A stretch of DNA of 64,000 nt from assembly GCF_019343475.1 (NCBI RefSeq), contig NZ_CP072453.1, positions 1,550,001 through 1,614,000 of the forward strand, given 5' to 3'. Positions 17,947 to 26,602 of the stretch are shown here, one piece after another. The notes beneath the pieces were generated by a model, which was given only the letters and a program-made list of their open reading frames with translations, ran no database searches and was not told where the DNA came from. Positions within the stretch are counted from its first letter, which is position 1. Every line of letters starts with the position of its first letter. Source of the stretch: Providencia sp. R33 (GTDB lineage Bacteria; Pseudomonadota; Gammaproteobacteria; Enterobacterales; Enterobacteriaceae). The position numbers were made by a program, and so were the translations under genes.

Positions 17947-18729
17947 ATGAATAATAACGAAGCCCTATTTTATCAACAAGAAGGCCACTTTTGGTCTGCT
18001 ATTTGTTCAGATGTTTTAAAGGTTAGTGAAAATACCATCGCCTATTTTTCTGAACTCGACTTACCTATTTTCAATTTTATTTATCTTCATCAGGGCGCTA
18101 GTTTTAGCGAATTTGCACAAGCTGAAAATGCATTTAAGCAGCAATCTAAGCCTTATGTATTAGTTGTTCATCAACACGAACTAAGCCAATTTGAACACGA
18201 AATCGAGAAACGCGGTTTAATTGCGGACGGTAAATCAACAGCCATGATTTTACCAACCCCTGCACTATCTTTATTTAAAGAACCATTGTCACCTGAAGTT
18301 GGCTATCAAATTAAACAATGTGATAAACAATTGAATGATTGGGCGCAACCATTGATTAGCGCATTTCCTGTAAATTCAGATGTTGAGGAAGAAGACAACA
18401 CCGTCATTAATGAATATGTTCGTTACCATCAAAGTGCTTTGGATAAACACGTCAATATGATGCATTTTGTCTTATTTTCTGGTGAACAACCTGTATCTAC
18501 CTTAACCTTAACAATAAATAATAGAACTGCACGGCTGGATGATATTGGCACTGATATTCGCTTTCAGAAAAAAGGATTTGCGACAAAACTTATCAAACAC
18601 GCATTAGGTGTTTGCAATCAGCAAGGTATTGAACAATGTGTATTAGAAGCCTCATCCGATGGGCTTTCAATCTACAAAAAACTGGGGTTTGAACCTATTT
18701 TTAGCTACTTTAGTTTTATTGCTGAATAA
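17947..18729 (+). CDS. GNAT N-acetyltransferase with N-terminal extension
   Basis: The 260-residue protein carries a GNAT domain in its second half (ARLDDIGTDIRFQKKGFATKLIKHALGVCNQQGIEQCVLEASSDGLSIYKKLGFEPI) after about 130 residues of a second, less obvious domain. It is clearly paralogous to the gene at 25362-26135; both share FNFIYL early and EYVRYH in the middle. Acceptor unknown. A good ribosome site precedes a tiny upstream frame (17919-17954, 11 codons) whose stop overlaps this start, which suggests translational coupling. Confidence 0.82.
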   Translation: MNNNEALFYQQEGHFWSAICSDVLKVSENTIAYFSELDLPIFNFIYLHQGASFSEFAQAENAFKQQSKPYVLVVHQHELSQFEHEIEKRGLIADGKSTAMILPTPALSLFKEPLSPEVGYQIKQCDKQLNDWAQPLISAFPVNSDVEEEDNTVINEYVRYHQSALDKHVNMMHFVLFSGEQPVSTLTLTINNRTARLDDIGTDIRFQKKGFATKLIKHALGVCNQQGIEQCVLEASSDGLSIYKKLGFEPIFSYFSFIAE

Positions 18730-18767
18730 ATATTTAGCGAGTACCTAAGCCATAAGGTACACGCCAT

Positions 18768-19370
18768 TTAAAATAAGTAAGGCGCAAGTGTAATTATCAG
18801 CAGCAATATACCACCACCAATATTAATATATTTTCTCAGTGTGTTAATTTGAATTGATGAGGAAAAAAAGACAAGGCTTCCACATGATATAGCCAACCAA
18901 GCCGCCATCATTAATACATGAATGCTGGATAAAATAAGAAAGCTCATTAAAGAAGGGCCTTTACCAACAAAGTTAGATACCACCACTAAATATAAAACAA
19001 TTGCTTTAGGGTTTAACAAATTGGCTAAATACGCATCTTTAACCGTAACAGCCCTAATTATGTTATTTGCTGTACTTTTACCCGCTTTTAGCCCTGTATT
19101 AATTAATGTGATAGACAAATAGACTAAATATAACGTTCCTAAGATACCGATTGAACGCATTACCCATGGGTAAGAGGCAAGAATTTTTGTCAGACCAATG
19201 CCAACGAATAAACCATGCGTCATTATCCCTAACCCAGTCCCAACAATTGGGATAATTAGCCCTTTCAATCCTTGAGTTAACGTACTATTCAGTGCGATAG
19301 CAAAGCTTGCCCCTGGGGAAACAATGATTGGAAGTAATGTCACCATAAAACCCAGTATATCCACAGGCAC
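18768..19370 (-). CDS. LysE/RhtB-family amino acid exporter
   Basis: The 200-residue protein has five to six hydrophobic segments and LysE motifs: IVSPGASFAIALNSTLTQGLKGL near the start and LANLLNPKAIVLYLVVVSNF in the middle. It would export an amino acid or derivative across the inner membrane. It is transcribed after the alpha/beta hydrolase gene on the same strand, 19 bp away, and is probably in the same operon. Confidence 0.87.
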   Translation of the reverse strand: MPVDILGFMVTLLPIIVSPGASFAIALNSTLTQGLKGLIIPIVGTGLGIMTHGLFVGIGLTKILASYPWVMRSIGILGTLYLVYLSITLINTGLKAGKSTANNIIRAVTVKDAYLANLLNPKAIVLYLVVVSNFVGKGPSLMSFLILSSIHVLMMAAWLAISCGSLVFFSSSIQINTLRKYINIGGGILLLIITLAPYLF

Positions 19371-19389
19371 AAACCTTATATTCAGTTAT

Positions 19390-20325
19390 CTATTTTAATT
19401 CCACATTGCTGTACCAGTTTTGAATATCTTTCACAATCATCTCAGTATGCAATTGCCCTTGATTATCCTTAAAGAAATGATCTAGGTTTTCATATTTTTT
19501 AAAACTCACTGATGGGTTATTCGTTTGGCTCATCATTCTTTCTGTACTGTAAGCATCAACATTCGTATCAGCCATCGTTTGAATAACCAAATGAGGTGTT
19601 TTAATTGCCCGTACTAACTTCAAATTATCAATCGTCAGCATTTCATACCACCAACGTGGCCCATGTCCGCTAACAAACTGATCATCCTTTAATTGTTTTT
19701 GTTTCGCAGCTTGTGCAAATTGGTTAAAGCCCTCTAATGAATTAGTGACTTCGTCCGTTGGGGTATTATTTTTGATGCTATAAAGTACATCATCAATAAA
19801 ATATTGCCCCCCCACATTCAACGCAATAGATGCAGAAATAAAATCACCTTTGGCCGCAATTAAATGGGTGACTAATGCCCCTTCACTGCCGCCTAATAAG
19901 ACAATATGTTGGTAATCTTTTTTGAGTTGTTTTAAAACCGCAGCATAATTGTCAGCTCGCTCAATTGGGGAATCTTGTGACATATATGCCACAGGGCATT
20001 CTTCCTCTGACGCTTCTTCACCGTCTGCGCCAACTTCGCTATTTAGCCCTGTTTTTTCAACCAATAAAATATCGTTATTGGGAAAAACTGCCCCAAAGTT
20101 TTTCACCATGTTGGGGTTATTGACCACACTTTTGCAATCTGAGCCCTGCAATAAGACCAGTAAATCCTGCGATTTTTTCTCACCTTTTTGAATGACATAA
20201 TAATCAATTTCTTTACCGTCATTGAGCAGAGTTTGTTTTTTATATGGGGTAGATTCAGCGAGTACACCAAATGAACACAAAGAAATTAAAAGTGCGGTCA
20301 GTTTAATTGTCATAGGGGAAACCAT
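19390..20325 (-). CDS. Exported alpha/beta hydrolase
   Basis: A signal peptide is visible at the start (MTIKLTALLISLCSFGVLAES, with Ala before the likely cleavage). The mature part has an alpha/beta-hydrolase pattern: LLVLLQGSDC as oxyanion region, nucleophile elbow GGSEG (Ser), an acid in MADTNVD and His in NLDHFF. Substrate unknown, possibly a peptide or ester in the periplasm. Either the first ATG or the one four codons later may be used; neither has a strong ribosome site. The LysE exporter follows closely. Confidence 0.75.
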   Translation of the reverse strand: MVSPMTIKLTALLISLCSFGVLAESTPYKKQTLLNDGKEIDYYVIQKGEKKSQDLLVLLQGSDCKSVVNNPNMVKNFGAVFPNNDILLVEKTGLNSEVGADGEEASEEECPVAYMSQDSPIERADNYAAVLKQLKKDYQHIVLLGGSEGALVTHLIAAKGDFISASIALNVGGQYFIDDVLYSIKNNTPTDEVTNSLEGFNQFAQAAKQKQLKDDQFVSGHGPRWWYEMLTIDNLKLVRAIKTPHLVIQTMADTNVDAYSTERMMSQTNNPSVSFKKYENLDHFFKDNQGQLHTEMIVKDIQNWYSNVELK

Positions 20326-20391
20326 GAGTTGTTTTTATTCGCCATTATATTAAACAAGGTGATTAAGTTGGTGCTTATAATGCTTCACTTG

Positions 20392-21165
20392 CTAGCTGGC
20401 CATTACTATCTTTAGCGGAGTATCTGCAAATAATTCAACGATATTTGGATTCAAACTTTTATCCATCACCAAAATAGATATCTGATCGCAGCTTGCAATT
20501 GTGTAACGGGCAACACCAGGTAACTTATCTGCGGTAACGCCCATAATGACTTGGTTACTGCGCTGAATAAGCACTTTTTTAAACTCCGCTTCTTCATAAT
20601 CAAAGATAGTCACGCCCATTTGCGGATCTATGGCGCAGCCGCCAATAAAACATTGGTCAAAATGAATATGGTTAATTTGATTAGCAGCGGACGTATCAAT
20701 ACTGGCACCAATTTCACGATTCAACTTTCCACCAATTAAAATTACTTCGCAAAGGGGCCTCTTCATGGATTCAATCGCAATGGAAGGCGAATTTGTCACC
20801 ACCGTAAACCCAATATGTGCGGGTAAATTGCGCGCAATTTCTAAATTCGTCGAACCTGTATCAATAAACACACAGGCGCCTTGTTTAATTAATAAACTAC
20901 AGGCCTGTGCGATTTTGATTTTTTCAGCTTGATTTTGCTCGATTCTTTGCTCGAACGAGCCAAGTTCATCTAACATACTCACCGCCCCGCCATGAACTCG
21001 GCGGCAAACGCCTTCTTGGGCTAATTCATTCAAATCCCTACGAATTGTATGTTCAGAAACCTGCAAGTCACGGGCAAGAATGGTGCAAATCACTCGCCCT
21101 TGCTCACGTAGCAATTGGCGAATTTTATTTTGTCTTTGCTCTGGAAAAACGGCATAATCGAGCAT
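20392..21165 (-). CDS. DeoR-family transcriptional repressor
   Basis: The 257-residue protein has a DeoR HTH at the N-terminus (EQRQNKIRQLLREQGRVICTILARDLQVSEHTIRRDLNELAQEG, then RVHGGAVS) and a DeoRC sensor of the sugar-phosphate isomerase-like fold with IDTGSTNLEIARNL. It is divergent from the inositol-monophosphatase/MFS operon and probably represses it in response to a phosphorylated sugar. GAGG six bases before the ATG at 21165 decides the start over an upstream frame that merely repeats MLDY. Confidence 0.87.
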   Translation of the reverse strand: MLDYAVFPEQRQNKIRQLLREQGRVICTILARDLQVSEHTIRRDLNELAQEGVCRRVHGGAVSMLDELGSFEQRIEQNQAEKIKIAQACSLLIKQGACVFIDTGSTNLEIARNLPAHIGFTVVTNSPSIAIESMKRPLCEVILIGGKLNREIGASIDTSAANQINHIHFDQCFIGGCAIDPQMGVTIFDYEEAEFKKVLIQRSNQVIMGVTADKLPGVARYTIASCDQISILVMDKSLNPNIVELFADTPLKIVMAS

Positions 21166-21206
21166 ATAGTACCTCGTAATTATTTTTAAATGATCATAAT
21201 CGAGCA
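21153..21206. repeat. 12-bp direct repeat at the DeoR gene start
   Basis: CATAATCGAGCA occurs at 21153-21164 and again at 21195-21206, 42 bp apart, one copy over the DeoR start codon and one in the divergent promoter region. It could be a repressor operator pair or a small duplication. Confidence 0.5.
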
Positions 21207-21252
21207 CAATATTATGTCAATACCCTCGTTATAACGTAATAAGGAAGAAGAT

Positions 21253-22053
21253 ATGAACAACTTACCGCTACCTGACAGCTTCTTTTTACATGAACTCGCA
21301 AATATTGCGGGGAAAATCTCTCTCGATTATTACCGCACTAATGAGCTCAGTGTGGTTGAAAACAAGCCAAAGGCTAATTATCGTTTTGACCCCGTCACGC
21401 AAGCAGACAAGCTGGCTGAGAAAGCAATGCGCGAACACATCACCCAAACCTATCCAACTCACTCTATTATGGGTGAAGAGTATGGTATTACTGGGGAAGG
21501 CGATATTCAGTGGGTGCTCGACCCGATAGATGGCACTCGCCCTTTTCTCTGCGGTATTCCTCTTTGGGCTAACTTAATCGGTCTAACGGAGCATGGAAAA
21601 GCGGTGATGGGTATGATGAGCCAACCCTTTATTGGGGAACGCTTTTGGGCAGATCAGCATGGCAGTTGGACGAGTAGCCCGCACGGACATTCTCGTTTAG
21701 CTACTCGAAAAAACGTTAAATTAGAACACGCTATATTACATACGACATCTCCAGAGCCAATATCCGCTCGGCCTGATATTCACTTTAAGGCACTTGATGA
21801 ACGTGTTTTAATGACTCGTTATGGGGGGGAATGTTATGGAATGGCCATGCTCGCAGCAGGAAGAATTGATATTTGTGTCGAATTCGCACTGGAACCTTAT
21901 GATATTGTTCCATTAATCCCTATTATAGAGCAAGCGGGTGGAATGGTCACCACACTTGAAGGAAAGCGCGCAGAATCTGGTGGGGCTGTCATCGCAACAG
22001 GTTGCCCAATCCTTCATGAGCGCGTTCTGACTATCTTAAATTCAGGTAGTTAA
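21253..22053 (+). CDS. Inositol monophosphatase-family phosphatase (HisN/SuhB-like)
   Basis: The 266-residue protein has the IMPase metal motifs: GEE after SIM, then WVLDPIDGTRPF, and the late YGGECYGMAMLAAGRIDICVEFALEPYDIVPLIPIIEQAGG, where Pro-Tyr-Asp replaces the more usual Pro-Trp-Asp. It should hydrolyse a sugar, inositol or histidinol phosphate with Mg2+. It is cotranscribed with an MFS carrier 28 bp downstream and faces a DeoR regulator, suggesting a small sugar or polyol-phosphate system. RBS AAGGAAGAAG. Confidence 0.82.
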   Translation: MNNLPLPDSFFLHELANIAGKISLDYYRTNELSVVENKPKANYRFDPVTQADKLAEKAMREHITQTYPTHSIMGEEYGITGEGDIQWVLDPIDGTRPFLCGIPLWANLIGLTEHGKAVMGMMSQPFIGERFWADQHGSWTSSPHGHSRLATRKNVKLEHAILHTTSPEPISARPDIHFKALDERVLMTRYGGECYGMAMLAAGRIDICVEFALEPYDIVPLIPIIEQAGGMVTTLEGKRAESGGAVIATGCPILHERVLTILNSGS

Positions 22054-22081
22054 TTTATCATTTAAAAAAGTATTATAAAAA

Positions 22082-23242
22082 ATGCAATCTACTCAACAAC
22101 TCAATGCGAATGTTCACTTAGCGCCTGCAAAAAGAGAGCAAGTTTCCACACGCATTATCTTTTTTATTGCCGGTTTCGTTACCGCAGCTTGGGCTGCCAT
22201 TGTTCCCTATGTCAAAGTCAATACAGGGGCGAATGATGCAACACTTGGCATGTTGCTACTTTGCTTTGGTGGTGGTGCACTTGTTGCCATGCCAGTGACA
22301 GGTGCGTTAGCCGCCAAGTATGGTTGTCGCCGCTTGATGGTTATTGCAACCATTGGTTTTTGCTTGCTTTTTCCTGTTTTATCGTCACTTTCTAGCATCA
22401 GTTTTTTGATTGCAGGCTTATTGTTGTTCGGTATTTTTATTGGCCTGACTGACTGTGCAATGAATGTGCAAGCCGTGATTGTAGAAAAATCCTCAGACAA
22501 GCCCATTATGTCAGGTTTTCATGGGTTCTACAGTGTGGGGGGAATTGCGGGTGCAGGCACAATGAGCTTAGTTCTGCTGTTAGGGGTATCAGCCACTTTA
22601 GCGTCTATTTTTGTGTCCGTTATTGCGTTAGTTTTATTAGCCATCTGCTATAACGGTTTAATTACTTATGCAAATGCCCCAACAGGCCCACTGATTGCCA
22701 TTCCCAAAGGGATTGTTTTGGTGATTGGTATTGTCTGTTTTGCTGTATTCCTTGCAGAAGGTGCAGTGTTGGATTGGGGGGCCGTATTCTTAATCGAGCA
22801 CCACGGCCTCAAAGAAACTCTGGGTGGTCTTGGCTTTGCAGCCTTCGCGACAACGATGACTATAGGCCGGTTACTTGGCGACAAAATTGTGATGCGAGTA
22901 GGCTCATCACGCGTAGTGTTTTTAGGCGCTTTACTGGCTTGCCTTGGTTTTGTAATCGCGGTTCTTTCCCCTTATCTAGTCCTTGCCATTGTTGGTTTCG
23001 CGTTAGTGGGTGCGGGTTCATCGAATATCGTTCCCGTGATGTTTTCTGCGGTTGGCAAACAGAACACAATGCCAGAAGCCTTGGCAGTGCCCGCGATTTC
23101 AACGTTGGGTTACTTAGGGATCTTAGCGGGACCTGCGGTCATTGGCTTTGTGGCTTTCCAATTAACGTTAGCGACTGCACTTTTAATGATTTCCGTATTA
23201 TTAGTGTTTATTGCATTCGTTACCCGTTTTATTCGAGTTTAA
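22082..23242 (+). CDS. MFS transporter, YbjJ-like
   Basis: The 386-residue protein has about twelve helices and the YbjJ/FucP-distant pattern: AAWAAIVPYVKVNTGANDATLGMLLL, MNVQAVIVEK, SGFHGFYSVGGIAGAG and AEGAVLDWGAVFL. YbjJ-type proteins are putative sugar or metabolite carriers. It is the second gene of the operon with the phosphatase, so uptake or efflux of a sugar-like compound is plausible. A 13-bp hairpin follows. Confidence 0.85.
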   Translation: MQSTQQLNANVHLAPAKREQVSTRIIFFIAGFVTAAWAAIVPYVKVNTGANDATLGMLLLCFGGGALVAMPVTGALAAKYGCRRLMVIATIGFCLLFPVLSSLSSISFLIAGLLLFGIFIGLTDCAMNVQAVIVEKSSDKPIMSGFHGFYSVGGIAGAGTMSLVLLLGVSATLASIFVSVIALVLLAICYNGLITYANAPTGPLIAIPKGIVLVIGIVCFAVFLAEGAVLDWGAVFLIEHHGLKETLGGLGFAAFATTMTIGRLLGDKIVMRVGSSRVVFLGALLACLGFVIAVLSPYLVLAIVGFALVGAGSSNIVPVMFSAVGKQNTMPEALAVPAISTLGYLGILAGPAVIGFVAFQLTLATALLMISVLLVFIAFVTRFIRV

Positions 23243-23252
23243 TTTCTTCAAC

Positions 23253-23287
23253 ATCATAAGGTTGCATTTTATTAGCAACCTTATGAT
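23253..23287. terminator. Perfect 13-bp stem-loop between convergent genes
   Basis: ATCATAAGGTTGC and its exact complement flank a 9-nt loop midway between the stop codons of the MFS gene and the convergent phzF-type gene. There is no long T tract, so it is a likely bidirectional transcript end rather than a canonical terminator. Confidence 0.6.
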
Positions 23288-23297
23288 TATCGAATAA

Positions 23298-24125
23298 CTA
23301 TAGTTCAATTGTCCCACTAATGCAGTTGATCACATCTCCCGCTATCCAAATACCCTCATCATCTGCACTCACATACACGCGTCCTTCGCCATATACACAT
23401 TGCCCTTGGCCAACAATATATTGCTTTGGCAACTTCCCTTGAGGGATCAACCACTGTGCTGCACCTGCGTTAAAGCTCCCTGTCACAGGGTCTTCAACGG
23501 CACTTGTGCCACAAAAAACCCTTACTTCAAGCTGCTTATCTTTACCTTCTGGGTAAATTGCGCACAGGCCAATATCATAGCCCTTAAGTTGAAAATAGTC
23601 GGGTTTAATACTCAATAACTTATCGACCGATTTAAGTTGGATCCCCATCCAATTAGGGCCATTAGCGACCCAATTACTGTCAACAACATCGTCTTCCGTG
23701 ATCCCCAGCCCTTTAAATACCTTTATTTTGTCACTTTGCTCAATTTCACCACTACGAATAAGAGGCGGTGCCTTAAATGCCAATCGGCCATTCACCTTTT
23801 TAATCGCAATTAACCCTGCTTTACATTCTTGAACTATCGATGTTTTCTGCTGCTGCCCGTAAGTTTGTTGCCACACAAAACAACTCCCCAATGTTGGGTG
23901 TCCTGCAAAAGGTAACTCACCTTCTACCGTAAAAATTCTCACACGGTAGTCAGCATCTGGTGTTGTTGGTTGTAGTAGAAAAACGGTTTCGCTTAAATTA
24001 GTCCACTTTGCGAATTTACTCATTTGAGCATCCGTCAGGTTATCAGCCCCAACGACAACAGCCAGTGGGTTGCCATCTAATTTTGTTGCCGAAAAAACAT
24101 TCACTTGTTCAAAAATATACTTCAT
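23298..24125 (-). CDS. PhzF-family isomerase/epimerase
   Basis: The 275-residue protein shows the diaminopimelate-epimerase-like PhzF fold: VNVFSATKLDGNPLAVV at the N-terminus, the catalytic Glu in NLSETVF, FAGHPTLGS, and the second-half FCGTSAVEDPVTGSFNAGAAQWL. Members isomerise phenazine precursors or act on unknown metabolites (E. coli YddE). No phenazine genes are nearby. It is divergent from the FAD oxidoreductase operon. Confidence 0.88.
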   Translation of the reverse strand: MKYIFEQVNVFSATKLDGNPLAVVVGADNLTDAQMSKFAKWTNLSETVFLLQPTTPDADYRVRIFTVEGELPFAGHPTLGSCFVWQQTYGQQQKTSIVQECKAGLIAIKKVNGRLAFKAPPLIRSGEIEQSDKIKVFKGLGITEDDVVDSNWVANGPNWMGIQLKSVDKLLSIKPDYFQLKGYDIGLCAIYPEGKDKQLEVRVFCGTSAVEDPVTGSFNAGAAQWLIPQGKLPKQYIVGQGQCVYGEGRVYVSADDEGIWIAGDVINCISGTIEL

Positions 24126-24257
24126 TTTTCCCTCTAAATTGTGACTTCATATATTTACTATGGGAATAATAATGCGCTAACCAATAATGTTTGTGTATAT
24201 AAATGCCATAACACATTAAGATAGCCATTGTAATTGATACTCAGATACAGGTAACCC

Positions 24258-25358
24258 ATGGATTTGACAACTAAAAAAACGATTATTATCGTGGGCGCTG
24301 GCTTTGTAGGCACCACATTAGCGTGGTATTTATCCAAGCATACAAATCAACGCGTTATTTTATTAGACAAAAACCATGCTGGCCAAGGTGTTACCCAACA
24401 CGCATTTGCTTGGCTAAACGTATCTTACGGCCGCCCTGATGCATATAGCCAGCTTCGTAAACAAGCACTCGCCGAATGGCGTTCTCTAGACGAGCACACA
24501 CAGGGCCAGCTAAATATCCAGTGGTCTGGTGCAATTAGCTGGCAAGATAACGAAACAGCAACAGCATTATTTATTGATGACCATAAGAAAAATAATTTTA
24601 ATGTCAAGGCTTTAGATAAAGATGCATTACAGGAAATGGAGCCAAATTTGCGTTCGCTACCAACCCTTGCTGCTTTTTGCCCTGATGAGGGGAGTATAGA
24701 TCCTGTTTATGCCACACAAATGCTGCTGAAACTGGCTATTGAGCAAGGCATCACCTATTTGCCAGAGCATGAAGTGCTTTCCCTTATTCAAGAAGATAGC
24801 TGTATTTTAGGTGTCATGACCAATCACAGCACATTTTTAGCCGATCAAACAGTGATTACCGCTGGCGTTGATGCCACTGCGCTCATCGGTTCAGTCGGTG
24901 TCGAGCTCCCTGTTAGCGCATCACCGTCCATTATTGTGCACATTAATGATCCAAGCAACGAGCAATTGGTACAACACATCATATCAACCCCAGAAATGGA
25001 GCTGCGTCCTGTTTCTGTAAGCAAAATACTGTGTGCTGAAGATTACATTAGTGATAAACCGGAACACAGTGCAAACTGTATCGCACAAAACGCCCTTACC
25101 GTTATCAAAAATTCATTTATAGGTAGTGATAAACTCAATCTTGAAAAAGCTTTCATCGGAATGAGACCTATGCCAAAAGATGAGATGCCAATTGTCGGAA
25201 AAGTTGCTGATTTCGAAGGTTTATATATTATCAGTATGCACGCTGCGATTACACTAGCGCCATTGATATGCCAATTGGCTCAAGATGAAATTTTGCATGG
25301 AATAGAACAAGCTACACTTAGCCCATATCGATTAACTCGTTTTGCATCAGGTAACTGA
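24258..25358 (+). CDS. FAD-dependent amine/amino acid oxidoreductase (DAO family)
   Basis: The 366-residue protein starts with a Rossmann FAD motif (IIIVGAGFVGTTLAWYLSK) and ends with GMRPMPKDEMPIVGKV and GLYIISMHAAITLAPLICQLAQDEI, the DAO C-terminal flavin-contacting pattern. GSIDPVYATQMLLKLA is typical of glycine oxidase/DadA relatives. It likely oxidises an amino acid or amine; substrate unknown. It heads an apparent operon with two GNATs and a P-loop kinase; the next start is only 3 bp past its stop. Confidence 0.85.
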   Translation: MDLTTKKTIIIVGAGFVGTTLAWYLSKHTNQRVILLDKNHAGQGVTQHAFAWLNVSYGRPDAYSQLRKQALAEWRSLDEHTQGQLNIQWSGAISWQDNETATALFIDDHKKNNFNVKALDKDALQEMEPNLRSLPTLAAFCPDEGSIDPVYATQMLLKLAIEQGITYLPEHEVLSLIQEDSCILGVMTNHSTFLADQTVITAGVDATALIGSVGVELPVSASPSIIVHINDPSNEQLVQHIISTPEMELRPVSVSKILCAEDYISDKPEHSANCIAQNALTVIKNSFIGSDKLNLEKAFIGMRPMPKDEMPIVGKVADFEGLYIISMHAAITLAPLICQLAQDEILHGIEQATLSPYRLTRFASGN

Positions 25359-25361
25359 CAA

Positions 25362-26135
25362 ATGAATATTCCGTTGTACTATTTAAGACATTATCAATCG
25401 ATTGAAAAAACGTTTTGGACATCTATTTGTGAACATAGTATCCAGATTGCACAACATACAATTTGTTATTTAACGCCACTTAACTCGCCGGCGTTTAACT
25501 TCATCTATTTGCAACCTGACTCTACCAGCCACGCATTTATGCAGGCTCACAACCTGTTTGTTTCGCAGAAGAAAAATCATACGTTAGTGATCCCTGAAGA
25601 AATGCTCCCTCAGGTGGTTAATAAGGCTGAATCCTTAGGGTATAAACGTGACAGTGTCACAACTGCTATGGCATTAACCCTAGCGAAGCAAAATGAAGTT
25701 AAACTACCTGATAACCAAGTGGATATTGTTTTAGCTAACCATGACTTGTCGTTGTGGGCAAAGCCACTGGTTTCTGCATTTTACCTGTCAGAAGAGCACG
25801 ATCAGGTTATTCAGGAATATGTCCGTTATCATGAAGATGCACTGCAAGAAGGCGCTCCGCAATTTCACCTTGTATTACTCGTTAATGGTGAACCCGCAAC
25901 TTCCATGACAGTTACGATTGAAGGATCCCTTGCCCGCTTTGATGATATTGGTACTGAGCCTCGTCACCAAGGTAATGGCTATGCTTCGCAACTCATTGAT
26001 TATGCTCTAGCATTTTGCCGCCAGCAAGGTGTCGAGCACTGTTTCCTCGATGCGTCTGAAGCTGGATTTGATTTGTATAAAAAATTTGGTTTTGAGCCCC
26101 TATTCCGTTATATCAATTATGTCTGGTGTAAATAA
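25362..26135 (+). CDS. GNAT N-acetyltransferase with N-terminal extension (paralogue of 17947-18729)
   Basis: At 257 residues it parallels the gene at 17947 domain for domain: SPAFNFIYLQ in the N-terminal part, VIQEYVRYHEDALQEGAPQFHLVLL in the middle and the GNAT core ARFDDIGTEPRHQGNGYASQLIDYALAFCRQQGVEHCFLDASEAGFDLYKKFGFEPLFRY. Acceptor unknown. Its start lies 3 bp after the oxidoreductase stop and its last 17 bases overlap the next GNAT gene. Confidence 0.82.
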   Translation: MNIPLYYLRHYQSIEKTFWTSICEHSIQIAQHTICYLTPLNSPAFNFIYLQPDSTSHAFMQAHNLFVSQKKNHTLVIPEEMLPQVVNKAESLGYKRDSVTTAMALTLAKQNEVKLPDNQVDIVLANHDLSLWAKPLVSAFYLSEEHDQVIQEYVRYHEDALQEGAPQFHLVLLVNGEPATSMTVTIEGSLARFDDIGTEPRHQGNGYASQLIDYALAFCRQQGVEHCFLDASEAGFDLYKKFGFEPLFRYINYVWCK

Positions 26136-26592
26136 TTTACGTCACTGGCGTTATTTGCACGATATCCCTGAATTGGAACCATTAATTGCACAATGGTTCC
26201 TACAGGAATGGCCTTCACACTATGGTAGTGCAGGTAATGGCGATGTTTGGCAAGATATCGCTGCATATCGCCATCGTGAAGGGGTCGGTATGGGGATCGT
26301 CGCCTTTGAAAATAATAAACCCTGTGGTTTTATTGCGCTGAAAAGTGAACATTTTTTACCAAATAACCCCGCATTTCCGTGGGTTGGTGCCGCTTTTGTT
26401 ATTCCTGAGAAACGCAATCAAGGTCTTGGACAATATTTATTTGAACAACTCGAATTGATTATTGATAAACGGCAATACCCGCATATTTTCTGTGCGACTG
26501 CCGTTGCTGATAATTTACTCATCCGCTGTGGATGGCAATTATCGGTACCATTAAGCCAGCCTTCTCTGCGTATTTATCACAAATATATCTGA
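26119..26592 (+). CDS. GNAT N-acetyltransferase
   Basis: The 157-residue protein begins MSGVNNLRHWRYLHDIPELEPLIAQWFLQEWP and carries a GNAT core with VGAAFVIPEKRNQGLGQYLFEQLELI and a C-terminal IFCATAVADNLLIRCGWQL, reminiscent of small aminoglycoside-type or general acetyltransferases. I take the ATG at 26119, overlapping the previous gene by 17 bp; a longer in-frame extension upstream is just the out-of-frame reading of that gene. The kinase gene follows after 10 bp. Confidence 0.78.
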   Translation: MSGVNNLRHWRYLHDIPELEPLIAQWFLQEWPSHYGSAGNGDVWQDIAAYRHREGVGMGIVAFENNKPCGFIALKSEHFLPNNPAFPWVGAAFVIPEKRNQGLGQYLFEQLELIIDKRQYPHIFCATAVADNLLIRCGWQLSVPLSQPSLRIYHKYI

Positions 26593-26602
26593 TACTTAAT
26601 AT

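Noticed and set aside
22774..23259. 161-codon plus-strand frame
   Set aside because: It lies inside the YbjJ-like MFS gene in another frame and is Arg/Ser-rich without a domain.
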